A stretch of DNA of 55,291 nt from an uncultured Methylococcaceae bacterium (GTDB taxonomy: Bacteria; Pseudomonadota; Gammaproteobacteria; Methylococcales; Methylomonadaceae). The notes under the pieces were generated by a model that did not search any database, was not told the DNA's origin, and saw only the letters and a list, made by a program, of their open reading frames with translations. A program made the translations under genes and the position numbers. Numbering within the stretch: the stretch's first letter is position 1; every line of letters starts with the position of its first letter. Positions 46,979 through 55,291 of the stretch are shown one piece after another. The stretch covers positions 1 through 55,291 of the forward strand of contig CAIYRS010000076.1 in assembly GCA_903928685.1 (NCBI GenBank), read 5' to 3'.

Positions 46979-49900
46979 TCAGTTAGCCTGTTTACCCACC
47001 GCAGTTTCTTTCGTTTCATCATCTGTCCAAGGAAAGGTGGTGATGCCATTCCAAGTTTTTTGAAACAAGCCTTCTTTTTCTCGCAAAGGCGCGACTACGA
47101 TATTGTCCCATTTACCTTTGGCGTGGTAGTGCATGCCCAGAAAAAAGCCTTCGTTGTTTTCGCCCGTTAAGGTATGGCTGACGATGGTCATCACGTTATC
47201 CATAATTGTACCAGCAATAGGTACGGCGTCGGCACTTTTGGGGATGACGTTGATGGTGTGGTCTAAGGTTTTATCGACAAAATTAGTATCGCCAATCAGG
47301 GTGATTTTGGCAGGGATGGCATCAACCACCAAGTTGCTGGTGCTTGCCCGTCCGGCTTTGATGGTGAAATTGCCTGTGATGGTGTTGAACGATAAACCCG
47401 CTTCAAAAATATCCCGAAAATCCAGTTGCAAGCGCTTAGTCCATTGCGCCATAGCGACGATGCCCAGCATTCTGCCGATGCCGGGTTCTATGCTTAAAAT
47501 CCGCCCATTCGCCAAATTTATTTCGACATTGCCGCTAAGGCTAGCCAAATCAAAATCATACGGTGGGGCTTGCCAGTTCAGCAAAAATGTCATTTTACCG
47601 TTGGTTTCTTTAAATTCTTTGGTGATATTTAAGTTGCGGAAAAACTTGCCTGCTTTAGGGACTTCCAGCGAGCCGTTAATGCTGGTGCGAGCAGTACCCG
47701 CGATATTTTTCCAGGTGCCGGATAGCGTCAGTTTTTGTTCCGAACCTAGAAGGCTGGCTTGATTGAAGGCAATGCCGTCGGGGATGCGTTCTGATTGCAG
47801 ACTGAGCGTACCTAAATCAACATTTTCCCACAGGGTTTTGCGGCTATTGATGCTGAACAGCGGCAAATTTTGTGGCAATAAAGTGCTTGCTTGCGCTTTG
47901 GCGGCGGGCGGTTTATCGGTGGCGGTTGGATTATCGCCAGCCTTGAGTTTTTTGATTGCCGATAAATCTAACAGCTGCATATGTAGGCTGATTTTGCCGT
48001 CTTGGTCAAAATTGACCGGAATTTGCAACTTGCCTTGGGCAAACTGGCTGTTGATGTCGCCTAGCCAATAATTGCCTTCGTGATTTAAATCCAGCTTAAA
48101 TGCGCCGATGGCTTGGTCGTGCCAAAAAGCTTGCGGGCTGTGGATGCTGAGTTTGCTGAGCGTGGGGCCGCCGCCTTGTTTATCGCCAGCCGAGAACATT
48201 AATAAATCCGCCAAGTTTAAGTTTTCTTGATGGATTTCCAAGGTTAAGCCAGGATTTTCCAAGTGTTTTACGTCGCCTTCACCCAATAATAAATGCCCGG
48301 AATAGAGATTTTTTTCTTTGGTGTTGAGCTTAATAGCGGCTTTAACTTGGTCTTTATAGTGGATGATTATCGGCAATAATTCCGAGTTGCCCAATTCAAA
48401 ATCGACGGCTAATTTGGCGGTTTCGGCGGATTTTTTTGCCAAGCTGCCGGGTAAATCTAATTCTATGCCCTGCAAATTGGATTGCACCGAAAGCCTTGGT
48501 GCGCTGTTATCCAAAGGTAAATGCAGTTGCAGGCCGTAATCAAGTTGGCCTTGGGCATGTTGCCAAAACGGCATGACAAACTGGTTTTTTAATTCTTCTA
48601 TGCCCGCCGCGCCTTTGGCTTTTATCAAAGTTTCTTGCTCATCATGGCTAATGTCTAAGTTAACCGCCTGATTTAAGGTGATGGCGTTAATGTTGTCGCC
48701 ATACACGCCGTGCTCAGTAAATTTGACCTTGCCGACGATTTTTTTCAGCCATAAATCAACGGCTTTTACTTGCAAACGGTTTTGCTCCATCGCCACTGTG
48801 CCATTCACTTTGGTGTAGCCGCCTGCGCTTAAGGCTAAGTCCAAATTTAAGTCGACGGTGGTATGGCCTTCGGTGTTGATGGCGGTGATGAGTCCGCCGA
48901 CATCTTTATTAATCGGGGTTTGTTGCAAAAAATGCAGGGCATCAGGTAATTGGCCTTCAACATTGCCAGTGACGACTAATTGTTTGCTAACCCCAACTTC
49001 GGTGTTGATTGCTGTTGCATGGATCAGATGAAAATTGTTGCTGTCGCCTTGATAGGCATCGCAAATCATGTAATTTTGGAAAAAAGACACCCGTCCGGCG
49101 ACATTGTAAAAACGCGGCCAATCGGGCGCGTAATTAAATTCCACCGAATTGACATCCAGCAAGGCTTCAAAAAAAGCATTTTGAATCGGCCCCAGTGGCC
49201 CGTAATAAAGCATGCTGCCTTGTTCGATATTGCCTTTTATAAACGCTTTGTCCAGCCAATCGGTATCGGCAGGGTTCATGACTTTGGTGGGAAAGTAATG
49301 CTTGAGTTGGCTGACATCGTCGCCGCTGAACGCCATTTGCAAATCCATAAATGGCGGGGTTTTAGGATTTTTGGGGAGTTTAAGACGTAATTTGGCGATG
49401 CTGTTGATGCTATTTAAATCTAACTGGAATTTGCCGCTGCTAATTTGCCAATCGTCAGTGGTTTGCCGCCACTTAAATGGCCCAGCCAATTTATTGATGA
49501 CTAAAGCTTCACGGAAAACTGACGGGTAATTGATAAAGGCTTTTTCGGTATTGAAATGGATTTTACCGCCGAAATTATCACCTTTAATCGCACCGCTGAC
49601 GTTGTCTATGCCGGGAATGTTTGCTACAGGCGCAAAGCTAATATTCTTGAATGTGCCATTGATTGCTGCCAGTTGCTGGCGTCGGTCTACAAAGGCGCTG
49701 AAATTATCCAATTCGCCACGCAGTTGCGCTTGTACCAGTAATTTGGCGGACGCTTCTGGCAACAAGAATGCGCCGATACTGGCGGCTTGCGGCAGATCCA
49801 AGCGGTTGACGGTGATGCCCAGTTGCTGCATGGCGTAATCGCCGGACAGGCTCAACACGCTGTCTGGGGCATTTTTATCGGTCTCGTCTATCAATAAGCG

Positions 49901-50830
49901 GGCGATGTCCAGTTGCCAATAGCCGTCTTTTTTAGGGTGTTGATACCAGTGGAATAAGCTGTGTAATTCATTAATAAGCAATTCATTTTGTTGCCCTGAT
50001 AGGCCATGCAATTGCCCTATGGCAACTTCGCCGACCAAGTCCGTCAGTTGGGAGTTTTTTATCTCGCCCCAAAGCCTTACCGTGCCTAAGCCTGCGGTCA
50101 GTTGGCTAGGATTAGCCAAGAAATAATTGTTTAATGCCGACAATTGCAGCGCATGGCTGTCGGCAAACAGTTTGCCATTGACTTGATTAGGCTGAAAAAA
50201 ATTGCCATCCAGTGCCATAGACACGGTTAGGGTTTCGCCAAATTGTTCCGGCAATTGGATGATGGCATTGATGTTATGGCGCTCACCCGCGTTGATTATG
50301 GCTAAATCGGCGACTACGTCGTAAACCTTGCCTGGGTGAAAATCATCTTGGAAGTGGATTTGGCTGTTGAGCATTTGGTAATGGTCGCCTTGCAACAGCC
50401 ACAAGGGTTGTCCGCCACTGGCTTTTAAGCCCTGAATGCTGATGCTGCCATCGGTTTTGCGTAGGATGTTGAGTTTACTGCCAACCAAAGTGATGCCCGC
50501 CGCGGATAGAAAATCCCGTTTTAACAGCATGGTGAGTAAATCGCAGCTTAAGCGGATTTCTTGTAATTGGATGGCGGGTGAAGCTTGGTTATCGACAGAA
50601 GCGATGTTGAGGTCGGTGAGCCGTAATTCTGGCTGGAAACCGTGCATACGGGTTTTTAAATGCCCAATACTGACTGTGGTACCGATTTCTGTGCTGATAG
50701 CGGTTTCCAAATCGGCCTTAAAGTGACCTATCTCCATCAATAACAGGCGCAAGGCCGTCAACCCCACAGCTGTGGTGATTAGCGACCAGAAGAGAAGATG
50801 ACGCGTGGCGCGTTTGATGTGGTGGATCAT
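46979..50830 (-). CDS. yhdP: YhdP family AsmA-like envelope protein
   Basis: A 1283-aa protein with one N-terminal membrane helix (LLFWSLITTAVGLTALRLL, about residues 12-30) and a very long periplasmic part of repeating beta-strands. The start segment GTTVSIGHLKTRMHGFQPEL and the C-terminal AsmA-like region (NLANGRILSIEPGIGRMLG, FNTITGNFTIKAGRASTSNL) are typical of YhdP (1266 aa in E. coli). AsmA-like proteins form bridges that carry phospholipid from inner to outer membrane. The gene follows rng in the conserved maf-rng-yhdP order. Confidence 0.93.
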   Translation of the reverse strand: MIHHIKRATRHLLFWSLITTAVGLTALRLLLMEIGHFKADLETAISTEIGTTVSIGHLKTRMHGFQPELRLTDLNIASVDNQASPAIQLQEIRLSCDLLTMLLKRDFLSAAGITLVGSKLNILRKTDGSISIQGLKASGGQPLWLLQGDHYQMLNSQIHFQDDFHPGKVYDVVADLAIINAGERHNINAIIQLPEQFGETLTVSMALDGNFFQPNQVNGKLFADSHALQLSALNNYFLANPSQLTAGLGTVRLWGEIKNSQLTDLVGEVAIGQLHGLSGQQNELLINELHSLFHWYQHPKKDGYWQLDIARLLIDETDKNAPDSVLSLSGDYAMQQLGITVNRLDLPQAASIGAFLLPEASAKLLVQAQLRGELDNFSAFVDRRQQLAAINGTFKNISFAPVANIPGIDNVSGAIKGDNFGGKIHFNTEKAFINYPSVFREALVINKLAGPFKWRQTTDDWQISSGKFQLDLNSINSIAKLRLKLPKNPKTPPFMDLQMAFSGDDVSQLKHYFPTKVMNPADTDWLDKAFIKGNIEQGSMLYYGPLGPIQNAFFEALLDVNSVEFNYAPDWPRFYNVAGRVSFFQNYMICDAYQGDSNNFHLIHATAINTEVGVSKQLVVTGNVEGQLPDALHFLQQTPINKDVGGLITAINTEGHTTVDLNLDLALSAGGYTKVNGTVAMEQNRLQVKAVDLWLKKIVGKVKFTEHGVYGDNINAITLNQAVNLDISHDEQETLIKAKGAAGIEELKNQFVMPFWQHAQGQLDYGLQLHLPLDNSAPRLSVQSNLQGIELDLPGSLAKKSAETAKLAVDFELGNSELLPIIIHYKDQVKAAIKLNTKEKNLYSGHLLLGEGDVKHLENPGLTLEIHQENLNLADLLMFSAGDKQGGGPTLSKLSIHSPQAFWHDQAIGAFKLDLNHEGNYWLGDINSQFAQGKLQIPVNFDQDGKISLHMQLLDLSAIKKLKAGDNPTATDKPPAAKAQASTLLPQNLPLFSINSRKTLWENVDLGTLSLQSERIPDGIAFNQASLLGSEQKLTLSGTWKNIAGTARTSINGSLEVPKAGKFFRNLNITKEFKETNGKMTFLLNWQAPPYDFDLASLSGNVEINLANGRILSIEPGIGRMLGIVAMAQWTKRLQLDFRDIFEAGLSFNTITGNFTIKAGRASTSNLVVDAIPAKITLIGDTNFVDKTLDHTINVIPKSADAVPIAGTIMDNVMTIVSHTLTGENNEGFFLGMHYHAKGKWDNIVVAPLREKEGLFQKTWNGITTFPWTDDETKETAVGKQAN

Positions 50831-50943
50831 GGGGTAGATGATAATCTGCTTTACAGATTAAGGGAAACGTCTTGGCGTTATTGGTGATGGGATTGGCGAT
50901 TTACCCTAATCGCGCAAAATGTTTGCTAAAGGCCAAAATATGC

Positions 50944-50981
50944 GTAGGTCGGGTTAGTGATAGCGTAACCCGACGACCTAC
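50944..50981. repeat. REP-like hairpin between rng and yhdP
   Basis: GTAGGTCGGGTTA (50944-50956) pairs with TAACCCGACGACCTAC (50966-50981). It belongs to the GTAGGTCGGGTTAGCG class and overlaps the last codon of rng. Confidence 0.8.
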
Positions 50982-52435
50982 TACAACAACACCACATCAT
51001 ACTGTTCTTGGTTATATTGGCTTTCGGCGCGGAATTTTATTTGTACGCCTAAGAAGGTTTCCAATTCCGCCAGCATATCGGCTTCTTCATCCAGCAGCAT
51101 CTCCACGACATTATTGGATGCCAAGACCAGCAAGGTTTGTACTTTATACAAACGCACTTCGCGGATAATTTCCCGGAAAATTTCCAAGCACATGCTTTCG
51201 GCAGTTTTTAAAACCCCGCGCCCACCGCAGGCGCTGCATGGTTCGCATAAGATATGTTCCAGACTTTCGCGGGTGCGTTTGCGTGTCATCTCCACCAAGC
51301 CTAAGGCGGAAACTTCGGTGATTTTGGTTTTGGCGCGGTCTTTTTCCAGATTGCGTTCCAAAGCTTTCAGCACTTGTTTTTTATGCTCGTCGCTTTTCAT
51401 ATCGATAAAATCGATGATGATTATGCCGCCTAAATTCCGTAAGCGCAGTTGCCGGGCGATGGTTTGCGCGGCTTCCAGATTGGTTTTGAAAATAGTTTCT
51501 TCTAAGTTGCGTCCGCCGACATAACCACCCGTGTTAACGTCTACTGTGGTCATGGCTTCGGTTTGGTCAAATACCAAATGCCCGCCGGATTTCAGTTTTA
51601 CTTTGCGCTCTAAAGCTTTTTTGATTTCATCTTCGACGCTGTAAATATCAAATACCGGGCATTCGCCTGTGTAATGCTCGATAACTGGGACGATTTCCGG
51701 CACGAACACTTCGGCAAATTCAATCAAGCGATGGTAGGTTTCGCGCGAATCCACCCGCACCCGTTCAATGCCTTCCTTGTATAAATCGCGCAGGGTACGC
51801 ACGCTTAATGGCAAATCTTTATGGATGAATTGTTTGGCTTTGGCTGTGCTGATTTTATTGGCGATGGATTCCCAGAGCTTTAGCAAAAAGTGCATATCCG
51901 CCAGCAAAATGCTTTCTTCTACGCATTCCGCCGCCGTGCGGGCAATAAAGCCGCCGCATTGGTGTTCTTGACGGAAGGCGTCCAAGCAACTGCGTAACCG
52001 GGCGCGCTCTTCATCGCATTCAATCCGTTGCGATACCCCGGTGTTGCTGCCATAGGGCATGAATACCTGAAACCGTGATGGGATGGAAATCTCGGTGGTG
52101 ATACGCGCGCCTTTGCTGCCTAGCGGGTCTTTTACCACTTGTACGACGATATGTTGGCCTTCGTGCAGATAATGCTCGATATTTTCTGAGCCTTTTTTCT
52201 CCAGATCACGGGCGCATAAGTCGGACAAATGCAGGAATGCTGCCCTAGGCAAACCAATATCGACAAATGCCGCTTGCATACCCGGTAAAACCCGACAGAC
52301 TTCACCTTTATAAATATTGCCGACTAGGCCGCGTTCGCGGGTGCGTTCGATAACCACTTCTTGTAAAACACCGTTTTCGATAACGGCAACCCGCGTTTCC
52401 GGCGGGGTAACATTGATTAAAATTTCTTCACTCAT
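50981..52435 (-). CDS. rng: Ribonuclease G
   Basis: 484 aa (E. coli 489). An S1 RNA-binding domain (about 38-120: GLVGNIYKGEVCRVLPGMQAAFVDIG), then the RNase H-like/DNase I catalytic part with the magnesium aspartates in MTTVDVNTGGYVGGRNLE and IIIIDFIDM. A cysteine pair for the zinc link lies in CEPCSACGGRG. It matures the 16S rRNA 5' end and degrades mRNA. The ATG overlaps the maf stop (ATGA). Confidence 0.96.
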   Translation of the reverse strand: MSEEILINVTPPETRVAVIENGVLQEVVIERTRERGLVGNIYKGEVCRVLPGMQAAFVDIGLPRAAFLHLSDLCARDLEKKGSENIEHYLHEGQHIVVQVVKDPLGSKGARITTEISIPSRFQVFMPYGSNTGVSQRIECDEERARLRSCLDAFRQEHQCGGFIARTAAECVEESILLADMHFLLKLWESIANKISTAKAKQFIHKDLPLSVRTLRDLYKEGIERVRVDSRETYHRLIEFAEVFVPEIVPVIEHYTGECPVFDIYSVEDEIKKALERKVKLKSGGHLVFDQTEAMTTVDVNTGGYVGGRNLEETIFKTNLEAAQTIARQLRLRNLGGIIIIDFIDMKSDEHKKQVLKALERNLEKDRAKTKITEVSALGLVEMTRKRTRESLEHILCEPCSACGGRGVLKTAESMCLEIFREIIREVRLYKVQTLLVLASNNVVEMLLDEEADMLAELETFLGVQIKFRAESQYNQEQYDVVLL

Positions 52436-53010
52436 GGAAATACGTTAATGCCTTGTGCCGAAAGTAATTGTGCGGTTTCAAATAACGGCAAGCCTATCAC
52501 GCCGGAAACACTGCCGCTCAATGATTTTACAAAAACACTGGCTTTGCCTTGTAGCGCGTAGCTGCCCGCTTTGTCATGCGGCTCATCGGTTTGGCAATAA
52601 GCGTGTATTTCTTGCTCGCTCAATTCACGAAAACACACCTCGGTAATGCTGACTGCTTGCCCGTGTTGCTGTGTACCGCGCAACGAAACCGCCGTGTACA
52701 CCAGGTGGCTACGGCCTGACAATTGCCGTAACATGGCGGCGGCATGGTCGGCATTGTCTGGTTTGCCGAGAATGACATCGCCTAGCACCACGCTGGTGTC
52801 CGCCGCTAAAATCGGTAACGGACTGGCTAATCGCGCCAAGCCTGCGGCGGATTTTTCCGCCGCCATACGTTGTACATACGCCAAGGGATGTTCATTGGCT
52901 AGCGGGGTTTCGTCAATATCCATGGCGTGTACGAGGCAATCAATGCCGATTTGTGCCAGCAATTGTTTTCTGCGTGGCGAGGCGGAGGCGAGGATGAGTT
53001 GCGGTTGCAT
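52432..53010 (-). CDS. maf: Maf-like nucleotide pyrophosphatase (YhdE)
   Basis: 192 aa from the ATG ending at 53010, which overlaps the rlmH stop as TAATG; an upstream ATG at 53046 is inside rlmH and is not preferred. Motifs: LASASPRRKQLLAQIG near the N-terminus, ADTSVVLGDVILGKP (catalytic Asp), and YALQGKASVFVKSLSGSVSGVIGLPL. Maf proteins hydrolyse non-canonical or modified nucleoside triphosphates (dTTP, UTP and m5U forms for the YhdE type) and affect septation when overproduced. Confidence 0.94.
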   Translation of the reverse strand: MQPQLILASASPRRKQLLAQIGIDCLVHAMDIDETPLANEHPLAYVQRMAAEKSAAGLARLASPLPILAADTSVVLGDVILGKPDNADHAAAMLRQLSGRSHLVYTAVSLRGTQQHGQAVSITEVCFRELSEQEIHAYCQTDEPHDKAGSYALQGKASVFVKSLSGSVSGVIGLPLFETAQLLSAQGINVFP

Positions 53011-53477
53011 TAGCGGTGATAAGGGTGGTTGTTGTTTAAGCTCCAAGCGCGGTATAGCTGTTCAGCGACAACGATACGCACTAAAGGATGCGGGAAAGTC
53101 AGTTTGGATAAGCTCCAGGATTCATTAGCGCGTTGCCGGGCGGCTTCTGCCAAACCTTCCGGGCCGCCGACCAGCAACGCCACCGATTGCCCGCCTGCCA
53201 ACCAGCGTTGCATGGCTTGCGCCAATTCCGGTGTCGTCCATGGTTTGCCGGGGATGTCTAAGGTGACAATATGTGCTGAAGCGGGGATGGCGGCTAACAT
53301 ACGTTCGCCTTCTTCTTTAATAGCGCGGGGAATATCGGCATTTTTACCGCGATTGCCTGGGGCGATTTCTTTCAGCACCAGTTCGCATTCGCGCGGCAGG
53401 CGTTTGGCGTATTCTTCATAGCCTTGCTGCACCCAGCTAGGCATACGGTTGCCGATGGAGATTAGGTTTATTTGCAT
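53010..53477 (-). CDS. rlmH: 23S rRNA pseudouridine-1915 N3-methyltransferase RlmH
   Basis: 155 aa, the family's exact size. It is a SPOUT methyltransferase with N-terminal [22 protein letters not shown], the SAM-binding knot [11 protein letters not shown] and the conserved C-terminus [20 protein letters not shown] ending NNHPYHR. It methylates pseudouridine 1915 in helix 69 on the 70S ribosome. It starts the rlmH-maf-rng chain of overlapping genes. Confidence 0.97.
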   Translation of the reverse strand: MQINLISIGNRMPSWVQQGYEEYAKRLPRECELVLKEIAPGNRGKNADIPRAIKEEGERMLAAIPASAHIVTLDIPGKPWTTPELAQAMQRWLAGGQSVALLVGGPEGLAEAARQRANESWSLSKLTFPHPLVRIVVAEQLYRAWSLNNNHPYHR

Positions 53478-53546
53478 GGTGATTGTTTCGCGTTACGGGC
53501 GCATCGATTGCGTAAAAACGTTATACCTTAGGTACACAGGGTTTAT

Positions 53547-53623
53547 GTAGGATGGGCTGACGTCAGGAAGCCCATCAAACCAAGCGAGCCAATGATGGGC
53601 TTCCTGTTGTCAGCCCATCCTAC
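53547..53623. repeat. REP pair (GTAGGATGGGCTGACG type)
   Basis: The 30-bp unit at 53547-53576 (GTAGGATGGGCTGACG, then TCAGGAAGCCCATC) recurs inverted with one mismatch at 53594-53623, with a 17-bp spacer. It lies between ubiD and rlmH. Confidence 0.85.
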
Positions 53624-53629
53624 TTTATG

Positions 53630-53660
53630 TTCGTGTTTTTTCGTGCCGTTCGTGGACAAA
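53630..53660. repeat. Single arm of the TTTTCGTG-GTTCGTGGAC repeat
   Basis: GTTCGTGTTTTTTCGTGCCG followed by TTCGTGGACAA matches the right arm of the element at 19714-19903. Only one arm is seen here. Confidence 0.7.
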
Positions 53661-53681
53661 AAAATCATTTACCAGCCGTTC

Positions 53682-55142
53682 TTAAAACAAACTATTCCAC
53701 ATTTCATCGACTTTTTTCACCACCTCTGGCGACATGGCAATGGGTTTGCCCCATTCGCGGTTGGTTTCACCGGGCCATTTGTTGGTGGCATCAAAGCCGA
53801 CTTTTGAACCCAAACCAGAGACTGGCGAGGCAAAATCCAGATAATCAATCGGGGTGTTTTCTAAGATAGTTAAGTCCCGTGCCGGATCCATGCGTGTGGT
53901 CATTGCCCAGATGACATCTTGCCAATTGCGGGTATCGACATCGTCATCAACCACAATCACAAACTTGGTGTACATAAATTGGCGCAGGAACGACCATGTG
54001 CCGAACATCACCCGTTTGGCGTGGCCTGGGTATTGTTTTTTAATGCTGATGACGGCCATGCGGTAAGAGCAGCCTTCCGGTGGCAAGTAAAAATCGACAA
54101 TTTCCGGAAATTGTTTTTGCAAAATTGGCACGAACACTTCATTTAAAGCCACGCCTAGAATCGCCGGTTCATCGGGCGGGCGGCCTGTATAGGTGCTGTG
54201 GTAAATTGGCGCACGTCGTTGGGTGATGCGTTCAATGGTGAAAACCGGAAACTCATCGACTTCGTTGTAATAGCCAGTGTGATCGCCGAACGGGCCTTCG
54301 GGGGCGGTTTCGCCGGGATAAATAAAGCCTTCCAAGACTATTTCCGCGCTGGCAGGTACTTGCAAATCGCTAAGCAGGCATTTGGCGACTTCGGTTTTGC
54401 TGCCGCGTAATAATCCGGCAAAAGCATATTCCGAAAGCGAATCCGGCACGGGCGTGACTGCACCTAAGATGGTTGCCGGGTCTGCGCCCAAAGCGACTGC
54501 CACTGGGAACGGTTGTCCTGGGTGCGCCGTTTGCCATTCTTTAAAATCTAATGCGCCACCGCGATGCGCCAACCAACGCATGATAACTTTGTTTTTGCCG
54601 ATGACTTGTTGGCGGTAAATGCCCAAGTTTTGCCGCTCTTTGTGTGGGCCTTTGGTAATCACTAAAGGCCAGGTGATTAATGGCCCGGCATCTTCAGGCC
54701 AACAGGTTTGTATGGGGTAATCGCTTAAGTCAATTTCATCGCCTATCCGCACCAACTCTTGGCAAGGCGGTTCTTTGATTAATTTGGGTGCCATGTTCAA
54801 TACTTGTTTGAATACGGGCAGTTTGTCGAACGCATCCTTCATGCCTTTTGGCGGTTCTGGTTCTTTTAAATAAGCCAGCAATTCGCCAATGCCGCGCAAT
54901 TCTGAAACCGAATCCGCGCCCATGCCCATCGCCACCCGCCGTGGTGTGCCGAATAGGTTGGCAAGCACCGGGATGTTTGAGCCGATAGGGTTTTCAAACA
55001 ACAACGCTGGCCCGCCTTGTTTAAGGACGCGGTCGCAGATTTCGGTCATTTCCAGATAGGGGTTAACCGGAACGGTGATGCGTTTAAGCTCGCCTTGTTT
55101 TTCCAGTTGGGTGATGAAGTCGCGGAGGTCTTTGTATTTCAT
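53682..55142 (-). CDS. ubiD: 4-hydroxy-3-polyprenylbenzoate decarboxylase UbiD
   Basis: A 486-aa prenyl-FMN-dependent decarboxylase of ubiquinone synthesis (E. coli 497). The N-terminus is [20 protein letters not shown]. Conserved segments include [17 protein letters not shown], the active-site E in [14 protein letters not shown], and [16 protein letters not shown]. The canonical start at 55142 leaves about 12 bp before the end of an IS-like element, and no normal ribosome-binding site is visible there (upstream bases are CCCCCTAGCATCTAAAA). Expression may therefore depend on the element. It needs the cofactor made by UbiX, encoded at 243. Confidence 0.96.
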   Translation of the reverse strand: MKYKDLRDFITQLEKQGELKRITVPVNPYLEMTEICDRVLKQGGPALLFENPIGSNIPVLANLFGTPRRVAMGMGADSVSELRGIGELLAYLKEPEPPKGMKDAFDKLPVFKQVLNMAPKLIKEPPCQELVRIGDEIDLSDYPIQTCWPEDAGPLITWPLVITKGPHKERQNLGIYRQQVIGKNKVIMRWLAHRGGALDFKEWQTAHPGQPFPVAVALGADPATILGAVTPVPDSLSEYAFAGLLRGSKTEVAKCLLSDLQVPASAEIVLEGFIYPGETAPEGPFGDHTGYYNEVDEFPVFTIERITQRRAPIYHSTYTGRPPDEPAILGVALNEVFVPILQKQFPEIVDFYLPPEGCSYRMAVISIKKQYPGHAKRVMFGTWSFLRQFMYTKFVIVVDDDVDTRNWQDVIWAMTTRMDPARDLTILENTPIDYLDFASPVSGLGSKVGFDATNKWPGETNREWGKPIAMSPEVVKKVDEMWNSLF

Positions 55143-55164
55143 TTTTAGATGCTAGGGGGTGTTC

Positions 55165-55291
55165 TCAATTGAGCCATATTACCGTGGAAACCAAGCAGAG
55201 CATGGCCAGATAATTCCTTGCCAAGCGTTCATAGCGTGTGGCCACACGCCTGAAATGCTTTAACTTCTGGAATAACCGCTCAACCAGGTTA
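55165..55291 (-). mobile_element. IS5-family transposase C-terminus, cut by the window edge
   Basis: Minus-strand translation gives NLVERLFQKLKHFRRVATRYE, then LARNYLAM and IWLN and a stop at 55165-55167. The ERxFxxLKxFRRxATRY pattern is the C-terminal DDE-domain signature (with the last Glu) of IS5/IS427-group transposases. The element's end should be near 55154, where GGGGGTGTTCTC begins on the plus strand. Only this end is inside the window, so whether the copy is complete cannot be judged. Confidence 0.85.

Overview
The window looks like a chromosomal segment of a gammaproteobacterium, most likely a methanotroph or methylotroph of the Methylococcales type. This rests on a four-gene ABC cluster of the kind linked to PQQ-dependent alcohol oxidation, a PEP-CTERM protein, gammaproteobacterial versions of housekeeping genes (dapE next to an arsC-like gene, aceE-aceF-lpd, rng-maf-rlmH, yhdP, tldD) and moderate GC content. 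No methane monooxygenase or methanol dehydrogenase gene is present, so the assignment is an inference.

Layout. 1-3.4 kb: tail of a cut gene, ubiX, and a GT39 glycosyltransferase with a PAP2 phosphatase. 3.4-8.5 kb: MOSC and PilZ proteins on the minus strand, then a tightly overlapping operon of periplasmic binding protein, beta-propeller, ABC ATPase and permease. 8.5-13.4 kb: a 528-aa protein of unknown function, a small membrane protein, tRNA-Gly and tRNA-Cys with a strong promoter and terminators, then a decayed stretch holding relics of a REP-associated tyrosine transposase (RAYT) and of the 3' end of polA. 13.4-24 kb: dapE, arsC-like, ligA, PEP-CTERM protein, old yellow enzyme, mepA, rubredoxin and a PAS-GGDEF-EAL protein. 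24-30.3 kb: pyruvate dehydrogenase genes aceE, aceF and lpd, with a Uma2-family gene between aceF and lpd.

30.4-42.4 kb is the most distinctive block, a polysaccharide locus. An ABC exporter (Wzm/Wzt with a carbohydrate-binding-type C-terminal extension), a methyltransferase with a coiled coil, a 1240-aa three-module glycosyltransferase, gmd, an rmd-like reductase and two GT4 glycosyltransferases together predict a GDP-D-rhamnose-derived polymer. It would be made in the cytoplasm, capped by methylation and exported by the ABC transporter, comparable to the A-band (D-rhamnan) antigen of Pseudomonas or the WbdA/WbdD systems of E. coli O8/O9.

42.4-55.3 kb is all minus strand: ubiD, rlmH, maf, rng, yhdP, a nitrilase-family amidase, a BamC-like lipoprotein, tldD and an MntA-HepT toxin-antitoxin pair. 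An IS5-like transposase end lies just upstream of ubiD at the window edge. UbiX (left edge) supplies the prenyl-FMN cofactor of UbiD (right edge). Nearly all larger intergenic gaps carry dispersed palindromic repeats of several families. In one family, two copies carry the same 47-bp insert at the same point.
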